A DNA stretch of 64,000 bases. It comes from JAVVHH01 sp965199585. GTDB taxonomy: Bacteria; Pseudomonadota; Alphaproteobacteria; Acetobacterales; Acetobacteraceae. A program made the translations under genes and the position numbers. The number at the start of each line of letters is the position of its first letter. The stretch's first letter is position 1. Shown here one piece after another: positions 1 to 7,874 of this stretch. Below the pieces are notes generated by a model. It was given only the letters and a program-made list of their open reading frames with translations. It made no database searches and had not been told where the DNA came from. The DNA is taken from contig CBDASI010000002.1 of assembly GCA_965199585.1 (NCBI GenBank), positions 2,542,001 through 2,606,000 on the forward strand, given 5' to 3'.

Positions 1-120
1 CCCGCGAAAAGCTCGCCTGCGGCCCGCAAGGTCGTGTTGCAGCGAGTAGTGTCGCTCGTGAGTGCGCAGACCGGGTTGGACGCCAAGATGGCAAGTTACA
101 CGAAGTTGGCGAACCACTAA
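1..120 (+). CDS. C-terminal end of an unidentified protein (5' end outside window)
   Basis: Frame 1 is open from the first base to a TAA at 118-120 and encodes 39 residues ending TKLANH. About four fifths of third codon positions are G or C, as in the neighbouring genes, so this may be the tail of a gene that starts before the window. It is followed at once by a hairpin that could end it, and it converges on the ampG-like gene. I do not recognise the family. A 39-codon open frame is weak evidence in GC-rich DNA, so confidence is low. Confidence 0.35.
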   Translation, partial: PAKSSPAARKVVLQRVVSLVSAQTGLDAKMASYTKLANH

Positions 121-122
121 GA

Positions 123-142
123 CGCGGTCACCGGCGACCGCG
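123..142. terminator. Hairpin between convergent genes
   Basis: A perfect 7-bp stem, CGCGGTC (123-129) with GACCGCG (136-142), closes a 6-base loop. It lies between the stop of the partial plus-strand gene and the stop of the minus-strand permease, so it could serve both. No clear T run follows, so this is a structural guess. Confidence 0.3.
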
Positions 143-147
143 GTTGC

Positions 148-1434
148 TCAACTTGCCGCCGCCCGAGTCGGTTCGGGCGGGAAACGGCGCAGCAGAGTCA
201 CCATGAGGAGCATCGCGGGGACGGCCGCGAATATCGTCAGTGCGTAGAAGCGTTCCCATCCCAAAGCCGCCGCGAGCACGCCGGAGAAGCCACCGATCGT
301 TCGTAGCCCGACTGCTGCCAGCGAAGAGAGCAGCGCGTATTGAGTTGCAGTGAACGCAGTCGAACAAAGCGACGACAGGTAAGTCAGGAAGGCCGCGTCT
401 GCCATCGCCTCGGCAAAGCTTTCGAGCACGATTTTGGCCAAGAGGATGCGGGCGTCGCCGCCCGAGACCGCGAGTGCAAAATATAGCGTCATCGACGCCA
501 TCTGCACGAAGCCGGTCAAGATCAAGGCGCGGCCGGTGCCGATGGCGATCACCAGCCAGCCGCCGGCCATGGCGCCGGCCAGGCTTGCGACCAGGCTTGG
601 GACGCCGGTCGCCAGCGCGATCTGAGCTCGGTCGAATCCTAGGCTGTTATAGAACGGCACGGCCATCGTGTGGGCGAGGGCCTCGCCCAGTTTGAACAGC
701 ATGACGAACGCCAGGATGTGGCCCGCTCCCGCTCGCTGCCAGAAATCGGTGAATGGGTCGACGACCGCGGCCCGGAAGCGCGTGGCCAGCCCGGCAGCAT
801 CCGAGATTGTCGCCGGCCGAGGCGGCTCAGGAGCGAGGAACGTCGCGGCGATGCTGCTCAACACCAAGGCCGCCATGACAAGCAGCGAGCCCCGCCACCC
901 GAGATCGCCAACCAGACCAATCGCGCCGGCCCCGGCGATCAGGAGTGCCAGGCGGTAGCCCCAGACATAGCTGGCGAGCGCGATGCCCTGATTGCGTTGC
1001 GGGAAGCTTTCGATCCGCCACGCGTCGACGACGATGTCCTGGCTGGCCGACAGGAACGCGATCGCGAGCGCGGCGGTGAGGAGTTGCACCGGCGCATGCA
1101 CCGGGTCCGACGTCGCCAGCAGCACGCAGGCGCCGGCCAGAAGCGGTTGGATCGTCATGAGCCAGCCGCGCCGCCGCCCGAGCCTCGCGAACCAGCCTGG
1201 CGGGCGAACCTGATCGAGGATCGGCGCCCAAAGAAATTTAAGCGTGTAGGCAAGGCCGATATTTGCCGTCAGCCCGATTGCCGCCAGCGACGTGCCGCCC
1301 TCGGTCAACCACTGTCGAAGCGTGAAGCCCGACAACGGCAGCGGCAGCCCCGCGAAGAAGCCGAACGCACCCATCAAAATCAGTCGTGGATCGCGCCACG
1401 ATGTCTGGACACGGATCGGCTCGGCGTTCGTCAT
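148..1434 (-). CDS. ampG: AmpG-like muropeptide MFS permease
   Basis: A 428-residue inner-membrane protein of the major facilitator superfamily. AmpG proteins import anhydromuropeptides released in peptidoglycan turnover into the cytoplasm for recycling and, in some bacteria, beta-lactamase induction. The N-terminus (FGFFAGLPLPLSGFTLRQWL) and the central QDIVVDAWRIE segment, near residue 130, match the AmpG pattern of QDI-DA-R after the fourth helix. About 12 hydrophobic segments can be counted and the length is typical. It lies 54 bases downstream of a small secreted-protein gene on the same strand. No ampC/ampR or recycling enzyme is in view, so the substrate is inferred from the family only. 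Confidence 0.8.
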   Translation of the reverse strand: MTNAEPIRVQTSWRDPRLILMGAFGFFAGLPLPLSGFTLRQWLTEGGTSLAAIGLTANIGLAYTLKFLWAPILDQVRPPGWFARLGRRRGWLMTIQPLLAGACVLLATSDPVHAPVQLLTAALAIAFLSASQDIVVDAWRIESFPQRNQGIALASYVWGYRLALLIAGAGAIGLVGDLGWRGSLLVMAALVLSSIAATFLAPEPPRPATISDAAGLATRFRAAVVDPFTDFWQRAGAGHILAFVMLFKLGEALAHTMAVPFYNSLGFDRAQIALATGVPSLVASLAGAMAGGWLVIAIGTGRALILTGFVQMASMTLYFALAVSGGDARILLAKIVLESFAEAMADAAFLTYLSSLCSTAFTATQYALLSSLAAVGLRTIGGFSGVLAAALGWERFYALTIFAAVPAMLLMVTLLRRFPPEPTRAAAS

Positions 1435-1488
1435 GCTGTGGAGCGTCGCACCGGCTGCGAAACTGCGCAGCCGGCTCGTCGGGACGGC

Positions 1489-1716
1489 TTAGTGGTGAGC
1501 GCGGTGGTGGCGGCGGCGGCGATGCCGACGGGTCGCGGCCCGGGGGGCTGGCTCAACTTGCGTCCGGCCTACGATGCCGGTACCGCCGGACGGCGTGCCT
1601 TCGGAGTTGCTCGGAGCGGTCGAACTCGGCATGGCGCCGACCTGCGCAACGGCAGCCAGAGGGGCAGCGGCGAGTGCCGCCGCAACGATCCCGAACATGG
1701 AACGACGAGTGATCAT
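1489..1716 (-). CDS. Small exported protein with basic, His-rich tail
   Basis: A 75-residue protein that I do not assign to a family. From the ATG at 1716 it begins MITRRSMFGIVAAALAAAPL, a short basic stretch followed by a hydrophobic core and an Ala-x-Ala-like cleavage region (AVAQ), which is a clear signal peptide. The Arg-Arg next to the core resembles a weak Tat motif but lacks the full consensus. The mature part is Ser/Pro/Gly rich and ends in a run of Arg and His (RRHRRRRHHRAHH). Such a tail could bind metal or nucleic acid, but that is inference. An upstream in-frame start would put 24 polar residues before the signal peptide and is unlikely. Confidence 0.55.
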   Translation of the reverse strand: MITRRSMFGIVAAALAAAPLAAVAQVGAMPSSTAPSNSEGTPSGGTGIVGRTQVEPAPRAATRRHRRRRHHRAHH

Positions 1717-1794
1717 TTTGAAAGACTCCACCGGCTGGACATTCCCTCGCCAGGTGCGGACGCAAGCACGTGATGATTGCGTCCGCAAGGTGGA

Positions 1795-3624
1795 TTAGGC
1801 TGCAGTACTGTCCGACTTGCGCTCGAACCGCTTGCGCTCATTCGGATCGAGGTAGCGCTTGCGGAGACGGACGGCGCTCGGGGTGACTTCGACCAGCTCG
1901 TCGTCCTCGATATAGGCGATCGCCTGCTCGAGGCTCATGCGGCGCGGCGGGATCAGCAGCATCGCGTCATCCTTGCCGGCAGCGCGGATGTTGGTCAGCT
2001 TCTTTTCCTTGATCGGATTGATCTCCAGATCGGAGCCGCGGCTATGCTCGCCGAGGATCATGCCGACATAGACCTTCTCGCCGGGATCGACGAACATCGT
2101 GCCGCGCTCCTGCAGGTAGAACAGCGCGTAATGCACGGCTTCGCCGCCTTCACTGCTGATCAGGCTGCCGTTGCGGCGACCTTCGATCACCCCGGCCCAG
2201 GGCTCATAGCCGGAGAAGATCCGGTTCATGATGCCCGAGCCGCGCGTGTCGGTCAGGAACTCGCCGTGATAGCCGATGAGGCCACGGCTAGGCATGTGGA
2301 AGGTGAGGCGAACCTTGCCGCCGCCGGAGGGCCGCATGTCCTGCATCACGCCCTTGCGCTTGCTCATCTTCTCGACGACCACGCCGGAATAGGGCTCGTC
2401 GACGTCGACCAGCACTTCCTCAAACGGCTCCTCGCGCTCGCCCGTCTCCGGGTTCTGACGCGTCAGCACCCGCGGACGACCGATGGTGAGCTCGAAGCCT
2501 TCGCGGCGCATCTGTTCGATCAACACGCCGAGCTGGAGTTCACCGCGGCCCGCGACTTCGAAAGCGTCGGATTCGTTGCTCTCGGTGATCTTGATGGCCA
2601 CGTTGCCCTGTGTCTCGCGCAACAGGCGCTCGCGGATCTGGCGGGAGGTGACCTTCTTGCCTTCCTTTCCGCCCAGCGGGCCGTCATTGACGCGGAACGT
2701 CATGGCCAGCGTCGGCGGATCGACGGGGATGGCTTCCAAGGGTGCGGACACCTCCGGGGAGCCGACCGTGTCAGGCACGGTAGCTTCGGCCAAGCCGGCA
2801 ACCGCGATGATGTCGCCGGCTTCGACTTCCTCGACCTGCACGCGGTCGAGACCACGGTAGCCCATCAGCTTGGTCAGGCGCCCGGTCTCCACGACCGTCC
2901 CATCAATGCGCAGCACCTTGACTGGCATGTTCAAGCGCGCGCGGCCCTGCTCGACCCGGCCGGTCAGCACGCGGCCGAGGAAGTTGTCGTAGTCCAGGAT
3001 GGAGGCGACCATGGCGAACGGCGCTTCCTTGTCGAGCGCCGTCGGCGGCACGTGCGACATCACGAGGTCGAAGAGCGGGCTTAGGTCCTTGCGCGGCCCG
3101 TCCATCGTGGTGTCCGCCCAACCCTGGCGGCCCGAGGCGAACAGCATCGGGAAATCCAGCTGCTCGTCGTTCGCGCCGAGGGCGGCGAACAGATCGAACA
3201 TCTCGGTGTGAACTTCGTCGGCGCGCGCGTCGCCGCGATCGACCTTGTTGACGACGACGATCGGCTTGATGCCGCGGGCCAGCGCCTTGGTCAGCACGAA
3301 CTTGGTCTGCGGCAGCACGCCCTCGGCCGCGTCGACGAGCACGATGGCGCCGTCGACCATGCCGAGAATGCGCTCGACCTCACCGCCGAAATCGGCGTGG
3401 CCGGGCGTGTCGACGATGTTGAGGCGGCTGTCCTTCCACATCACGCTGGTGCACTTGGCCAGGATCGTGATGCCGCGCTCGCGTTCGAGGTCGTTGCGGT
3501 CGAGCGCCCGTTCGGCGACCTGCTGGTTGTCTCGGAACGAGCCGGACTGGCGTAGAAGTTGGTCCACCAACGTCGTCTTACCGTGGTCGACGTGGGCGAT
3601 GATGGCGATGTTCCGGATGTCCAT
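1795..3624 (-). CDS. typA: Translational GTPase TypA/BipA
   Basis: A 609-residue member of the EF-G-like translation factor family, at the usual length. It binds the ribosome and supports 50S assembly and growth under cold or other stress. Residues 10-18 (AHVDHGKTT) form the G1 P-loop, the switch region has RERGITI, G3 is DTPGHADF and G4 is NKVD. Domain II and the EF-G-like domain V follow, then the TypA-specific C-terminal part. The gene ends just after the small secreted-protein gene begins, on the same strand, and its 5' side has an imperfect inverted repeat at 3647-3678. Confidence 0.97.
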   Translation of the reverse strand: MDIRNIAIIAHVDHGKTTLVDQLLRQSGSFRDNQQVAERALDRNDLERERGITILAKCTSVMWKDSRLNIVDTPGHADFGGEVERILGMVDGAIVLVDAAEGVLPQTKFVLTKALARGIKPIVVVNKVDRGDARADEVHTEMFDLFAALGANDEQLDFPMLFASGRQGWADTTMDGPRKDLSPLFDLVMSHVPPTALDKEAPFAMVASILDYDNFLGRVLTGRVEQGRARLNMPVKVLRIDGTVVETGRLTKLMGYRGLDRVQVEEVEAGDIIAVAGLAEATVPDTVGSPEVSAPLEAIPVDPPTLAMTFRVNDGPLGGKEGKKVTSRQIRERLLRETQGNVAIKITESNESDAFEVAGRGELQLGVLIEQMRREGFELTIGRPRVLTRQNPETGEREEPFEEVLVDVDEPYSGVVVEKMSKRKGVMQDMRPSGGGKVRLTFHMPSRGLIGYHGEFLTDTRGSGIMNRIFSGYEPWAGVIEGRRNGSLISSEGGEAVHYALFYLQERGTMFVDPGEKVYVGMILGEHSRGSDLEINPIKEKKLTNIRAAGKDDAMLLIPPRRMSLEQAIAYIEDDELVEVTPSAVRLRKRYLDPNERKRFERKSDSTAA

Positions 3625-3646
3625 GGCTCGCTCGGCGCAAAATGAG

Positions 3647-3678
3647 CAACGGGGCGGCTCGATGGAACCGTCCCGTTG
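3647..3678. repeat. Imperfect inverted repeat upstream of typA
   Basis: CAACGGGGCGG (3647-3657) pairs with CCGTCCCGTTG (3668-3678) with one mismatch around a 10-base loop. It lies 23 bases upstream of the typA start, in the leader or promoter of that gene. It could be an operator or an mRNA hairpin. The rest of the 220-base gap between typA and the PfkB kinase (3625-3844) shows no further gene. Confidence 0.3.
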
Positions 3679-3844
3679 ACTACTGTTGGAATGCTGCAGC
3701 GCGGTAAATAGGCGAGTTGGCGCCGAGTTGCGAGGCTATTTTACGCCTAGCAGCCCGGCATGGACGCTTATCGCGGGTTCGGCCGGTGCGGCGCCGGTCT
3801 GCTCGCGCATCGTGTGAGCGTTCGGACGCCCTAAATGCGGCGGA

Positions 3845-4831
3845 TCAGCCTGCGGTTTGCAGAAGCGCCCGCAGGTCGGACTGCGGACGTGCGCCGAACT
3901 GGCCGATGACGAGAGCGGCGGCGCGGCTGCCGAGCTCTCCCGCGGCGCGGAGGCTCTGGCCACCGACATACGCCGTCAGGAAGCCGGCGGCATAGGCGTC
4001 GCCGGCGCCGGTCGTATCGACCAGCGTCGCCGGCGCGGCCTCGATGTCGACGCGCTCGGCGCCGCGCAGGATCGTGCTGCCATCGGCGCTGCGGGTCAGC
4101 GCGGCGAGGCCGACATCCTCCCGCGCGCGCGCAGCGGCGGCCTCGAACTCGTTCTCCTCGTAGAGGCTGCAGATCTCGGTCTCGTTGGCGAACAGGATGT
4201 CGACATGGTCGCGGATGAGGGCGCGGAAGGCATCGCGGTGCCGATTGACGCAGAACGCATCCGAGAGCGACAGCGCCACCAGCCGGCCCGCCTCGTGCGC
4301 GATGACGGCGGCGCGCTGGAAGGCCGCCTGAGCCTGCGGCGGATCGAACAAGTAGCCCTCGAGGTAGCTGACGGCGCTGTCGCGGATGGTCGGCTCGTCG
4401 AGGTCGCTGACGTCGAAGCCGACGCAGGCACCGAGATAGGTGTTCATCGTCCGCTGCGCGTCGGGCGTGATGAGGATGAGGCAGCGGGCGGTCGGCGCGG
4501 CGCCGAACAGCGGGCTGGTCGGATAATGCACGCCGACGGCGGTGATGTCCCGCCGGAAGACGCGGCCGAGATCGTCGTCGGCGACCTTGCCGAGGAACGC
4601 CGTCCGCGCGCCCAAGCCGGCGGCGACTGCGACCGTGTTGGCGGCCGAACCGCCGCTGGTCTCCTGACCCGGCGGCATGGCCGCATACAGCGCCTCGGCC
4701 TGTTCGGCGGAGATCAACTGCATGCCGCCCTTGACCATGTCGTGCTTGGCGATGAAGCCATCGTCGGTCGAGGCGAGGACGTCGACGATGGCGTTTCCGA
4801 TACCCAAGACGTCGAACCGGGCGGGGGACAT
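3845..4831 (-). CDS. PfkB-family carbohydrate/adenosine kinase
   Basis: A 328-residue ribokinase-fold (PfkB) kinase that transfers the gamma phosphate of ATP to a sugar or nucleoside hydroxyl. The N-terminal signature is the glycine-rich GGSAANTVAVAAGLG. The C-terminal signature DTTGAGDAYAAGFL, near residue 275, carries the catalytic Asp and anion hole. The N-terminus (FDVLGIGNAIVDVLA) resembles the adenosine kinase branch common in alphaproteobacteria. I chose the ATG at 4831; an alternative start six codons upstream adds nothing recognisable. The substrate cannot be fixed from sequence: adenosine is the best guess and another sugar is possible. Confidence 0.85.
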   Translation of the reverse strand: MSPARFDVLGIGNAIVDVLASTDDGFIAKHDMVKGGMQLISAEQAEALYAAMPPGQETSGGSAANTVAVAAGLGARTAFLGKVADDDLGRVFRRDITAVGVHYPTSPLFGAAPTARCLILITPDAQRTMNTYLGACVGFDVSDLDEPTIRDSAVSYLEGYLFDPPQAQAAFQRAAVIAHEAGRLVALSLSDAFCVNRHRDAFRALIRDHVDILFANETEICSLYEENEFEAAAARAREDVGLAALTRSADGSTILRGAERVDIEAAPATLVDTTGAGDAYAAGFLTAYVGGQSLRAAGELGSRAAALVIGQFGARPQSDLRALLQTAG

Positions 4832-4913
4832 GGGCGCTCCTGACTGCAAACCGGGCCGCGCCTATCACCCGCGGAGTGTTCCGCCAAGGTGTCCTGTGGT
4901 TCAACGTCGCCGC

Positions 4914-5564
4914 ATGATCGAGCCGTTGTTCCGCGCCATCGCCCAATTGAACGACCGCGTGTTCCTCGGCGTCGTGTGGCGAAGCCTGTTGTTGTCGCTG
5001 GTGGCGTTCGCCGGGTTGCTGGCCGGGTCGGTGTGGCTGGTGCAGCTGTGGGCGGCGCAGGGGGGGTGGCTGGGCTGGGCCGTGGGGCTGCTCGGCGGCG
5101 TCGCGGTGCTGTTGCTGGCGGTCTGGCTCTACGTGCCGGTCGCGCTGCTGATCGCCACCTTCTATCTCGACCGGATCGCCGGAGCGGTGGAGCGGCGGTA
5201 TTATCCCGGGCTGCCGCCGCCGGTTTGGGCGCCGCTGACCGAGCAGGGGTGGGACGGCGTCGTGCTGGCGGGCCAGGTTTTAGTGCTGCAGGTGGCGACG
5301 TTGATCGCGTCGGTGCTGCTGCCGGGGGTGGGGCTTATCCTCGGCTATCTAGTGACGGGGTGGGCGATCGGGCGCGGCTTGTTCGTGGGCGTGGCGATGC
5401 GGCGGATGAGCCGGCCCGATGCACTCGCGCTGTATCGTCAGCGATGGCTCGCGGTGGTGGTGCCAGGGATCGTTCTGGCGCTGGCGAGTAGCCTGCCGCC
5501 GCTCAATCTGCTCGTGCCCGTCGTGGGGATCGCCGCGATGGTTCATGTGTTTTGCAACCGCTAG
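4914..5564 (+). CDS. EI24 domain (CysZ-like) membrane protein
   Basis: A 216-residue integral membrane protein starting MIEPLFRAIAQLND. Four to six hydrophobic segments are visible, separated by a loop containing FYLDRIAGAVERRYYPGLPPP, a pattern seen in EI24/CysZ-like proteins. E. coli CysZ is a sulfate transporter of this fold, but the alphaproteobacterial EI24 proteins are largely uncharacterised and no sulfate genes are nearby. The open frame extends further upstream, yet the ATG at 4914 begins the conserved part and clears the divergent kinase gene by 82 bases. Confidence 0.7.
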   Translation: MIEPLFRAIAQLNDRVFLGVVWRSLLLSLVAFAGLLAGSVWLVQLWAAQGGWLGWAVGLLGGVAVLLLAVWLYVPVALLIATFYLDRIAGAVERRYYPGLPPPVWAPLTEQGWDGVVLAGQVLVLQVATLIASVLLPGVGLILGYLVTGWAIGRGLFVGVAMRRMSRPDALALYRQRWLAVVVPGIVLALASSLPPLNLLVPVVGIAAMVHVFCNR

Positions 5565-5723
5565 TCGGGTTGTGAGCGGCGAGCGCGGCGTGTAAGGCGA
5601 CAGGCTCGCTCTGCGGAGCTCATGGCTCCGGCGCCGAATCGTTAGGCGTCGGTGATGTATCCCCTGGCCCCCGCGCACGGTCGACCGACGGCCTGAGCGG
5701 CGCCCGATCTTGGAGGAGGCCCC

Positions 5724-6431
5724 GTGTTCAAGCGCCGTAAACCCGATGGCATGCCCGAGACGTCTCCCCCGCCGGCAGAGCCAGTGGCGGTCGGCATTCC
5801 GTCGGCCAGTTCGTTCGCCAATCCTGCCGGCGGTATGCCGGCCGGGTCCCCCGCCAATCCTTCGTCCGCAAGCCTTTCATCAAAGGAGCCCCAACCCATG
5901 GGCCGTACGCCGTTCCCCGGATCACCTCAGCCGCAATCCCCGACCGGCGCCCCGCTTGGCGCAATGCCGGGCACGTCACCCGGCGCGGGCACCCCGCCCG
6001 GCCCCGGCGGCCTGCCCGGCGCGCCGCCGCGCCCCGGCATGCAGCCGCCGCAGCGTCCCGCCGCGCCGGCCGAGCGCCGCACCCTAGTCGTCGGCCAGGG
6101 CATCTCGGTGCAGGGCACGGTGCAGGATGCCGAGCGTCTCGTCGTCGAGGGCACGGTCGAGGCCAGCATGATCCGGGCGACCGAGCTGTCGATCGCCCAG
6201 GGCGGCGTGTTCAAGGGCGCCGTCGAGGTCGAGGAGGCCGAGATCGCCGGCGTGATCGACGGCACGCTGACCGCGCGCAGCAACCTGATCGTCCGCGCCA
6301 CCGGCAAGGTGTTGGGCACGGCGCATTACCGTCGCCTCCAGGTCGAGGACGGTGGCCAGATCACCGGCGAGCTGAAGATGATGACCTTGGACGCCGCCAA
6401 GGCCTCCGAGCCGAAGCCCTCCGAGTCCTGA
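5724..6431 (+). CDS. Bactofilin (polymer-forming cytoskeletal protein)
   Basis: A 235-residue bactofilin. Bactofilins polymerise without nucleotides into membrane-associated filaments that localise cell-wall or morphogenesis enzymes. Residues from about 117 to the end form the right-handed beta-helix core (RTLVVGQGISVQGTVQDAE onward, with repeated Gly-Val/Ile turns such as VEGTVEAS and IDGTLTARSN). The first ~115 residues are low complexity, rich in Pro, Gly, Ala and Ser. The GTG at 5724 has a strong GGAGGAGG site. A second in-frame ATG at 5898 has its own AAAGGAG and would give a 177-residue form. No M23 peptidase, a frequent bactofilin partner, is adjacent. Confidence 0.88.
   Translation: MFKRRKPDGMPETSPPPAEPVAVGIPSASSFANPAGGMPAGSPANPSSASLSSKEPQPMGRTPFPGSPQPQSPTGAPLGAMPGTSPGAGTPPGPGGLPGAPPRPGMQPPQRPAAPAERRTLVVGQGISVQGTVQDAERLVVEGTVEASMIRATELSIAQGGVFKGAVEVEEAEIAGVIDGTLTARSNLIVRATGKVLGTAHYRRLQVEDGGQITGELKMMTLDAAKASEPKPSES
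5882..5888 (+). promoter_or_regulatory. Internal ribosome-binding site in the bactofilin gene
   Basis: AAAGGAG lies 9 bases before an in-frame ATG at 5898 inside the bactofilin coding sequence. It is as good as the site at 5712-5719 before the GTG at 5724. It could drive a shorter isoform that lacks the first 58 residues. Confidence 0.4.
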
Positions 6432-6438
6432 CGTGATG

Positions 6439-6471
6439 CATCCGACCGAACCGGTCCGGTTCGGTCGGATG
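6439..6471. terminator. Bidirectional hairpin between convergent genes
   Basis: A perfect 33-base palindrome: 16 bases from CATCCGACC match the reverse complement of the last 16 bases, with one central T. It lies 8 bases after the bactofilin stop and 11 bases from the stop of the convergent MFS gene. As RNA it would form a stem of about 14 bp from either strand. No strong T run follows on either side. Confidence 0.65.
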
Positions 6472-6482
6472 TCTCGGGCGCG

Positions 6483-7796
6483 TCAGCCTTGGATGCGTGA
6501 CGTCGCCTTGGTGTCCCGCATCGTCGCGTAGACGAGCAGCGAGCCGAAGATCAGCACCGAGATGTAGATGAAGAACCAGGATTCGTGCCCCTGGTCTTTG
6601 AACCAGAGCGCGATGTAGGGCGCGGTGCCGCCGAACACGCTGGCCGCCACCGCGTAGGGCAAGCCGACACCGAGGGCGCGGACTTCAGCCGGGAACAGCT
6701 CCGCTTTCACCACGGCGTTGATGCTGGTGTAGCCCGACACGATCAGCAGCGCGAACAGCAGCAGGAGCAGGATGCTGGTGAAGTCGCGGCTCTGCGCCAT
6801 GGTGGTCATGATCCAGTAGGTGAACAGCGTGCCGGCGATGCCGAACCAGAGCAGCACCGGCTTGCGACCCACCCGATCGCTCAGCGCCCCCATGAACGGC
6901 TGCATGGCGGCGAAATAGAACAGCGTGATGAACGAGAGTAGATTGGCTTGGTCGCGCGGCAGCTTGACCGTGTTGGCCAGGAAGGTCGGCATGTAGGTGC
7001 TGAAGGTGTAGAAAGCGGCCGTGCCGCCCATGGTGAGGCCGAACACCAGCAGCAGCTCGCGGGGGTGGGCGAACAGCTCGGCGAGGGGGCGGCGCCGGGT
7101 CGTGCGGCGGGCCTGTGCGGCCAGGAACTCCGGGCTCTCCTCGAGGTTGCGGCGCAGATACAGGCCATAGACCGCACACAGAGCGCCGAGGAAGAACGGC
7201 ACGCGCCAGCCCCAAGCCTCGAGCTGCCCGGCGGTGAACAGGCCCTGCATGATCAGCAGCACGAGGGCGGCGAGCACCTGGCCGCCGATCAGCGTCACGT
7301 ATTGGAACGAGCTGTAGAAGCCGCGATGGCGGGAGACGGCCATCTCGGACAGGTAGGTGGCCGAGGTCGCGTATTCGCCGCCGAGCGAGAGGCCCTGCAA
7401 CAGGCGCGCGAGGAGCAGCAGGATGGGCGCCCAGACGCCGATCTGCTGATAGGTCGGGATGATGCAGATGATGAACGACCCGGCGCACATCAGCATCACC
7501 GACAGCGTCAGGGAGGCGCGGCGGCCGGCGCGGTCGGCGTAGCTGCCGAGCAGGATGCCGCCGACCGGGCGGATGAAGAAGGCGATGGCGTAGATGCCGA
7601 AGACGGTGAGGAATTGCGCCGTCGGGTCGCTGCTGCTGGAGAAGAACTTCGCAAAATACAGTGCGAAGGCGTTATAGACATAGAAGTCGTACCACTCGAT
7701 GAGATTGCCGATCGAGCCGCCGAAGATGTTCTTCAGGCGCCGCTTGATGTCTTCGGGCCGCTCAACGGCGGGCGGTATGGCGCTCGGACTGCTCAA
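6483..7796 (-). CDS. KgtP/ProP-type metabolite:H+ symporter (MFS)
   Basis: A 437-residue MFS transporter of the metabolite:proton symporter group, which includes the alpha-ketoglutarate permease KgtP and relatives for citrate, shikimate and osmolytes. The first helix motif IGNLIEWYDFYVYNAFALYF is the family hallmark. The loop RPVGGILLGSYADRAGRRAS is the conserved MFS motif A, followed by LLARLLQGLSLGGEYATSAT, which matches the QG-S-GGE-G motif. About 12 transmembrane segments are visible. The substrate is probably a small carboxylate but cannot be fixed. The gene is single, ends at a hairpin, and is read away from the antiporter gene upstream. Confidence 0.82.
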   Translation of the reverse strand: MSSPSAIPPAVERPEDIKRRLKNIFGGSIGNLIEWYDFYVYNAFALYFAKFFSSSSDPTAQFLTVFGIYAIAFFIRPVGGILLGSYADRAGRRASLTLSVMLMCAGSFIICIIPTYQQIGVWAPILLLLARLLQGLSLGGEYATSATYLSEMAVSRHRGFYSSFQYVTLIGGQVLAALVLLIMQGLFTAGQLEAWGWRVPFFLGALCAVYGLYLRRNLEESPEFLAAQARRTTRRRPLAELFAHPRELLLVFGLTMGGTAAFYTFSTYMPTFLANTVKLPRDQANLLSFITLFYFAAMQPFMGALSDRVGRKPVLLWFGIAGTLFTYWIMTTMAQSRDFTSILLLLLFALLIVSGYTSINAVVKAELFPAEVRALGVGLPYAVAASVFGGTAPYIALWFKDQGHESWFFIYISVLIFGSLLVYATMRDTKATSRIQG

Positions 7797-7874
7797 GGAA
7801 ATTCCTCCAACGATGACTGCGACAGAACCGTGAAACGGTGGTGCGGCGCAAGATACGTTGCCGAGGTGCGGCCG

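Noticed and set aside
1777..3084. A 435-codon open frame antisense to typA
   Set aside because: It mirrors the strongly conserved typA gene; GC-rich codon use opens the opposite strand. The protein has no recognisable domain.
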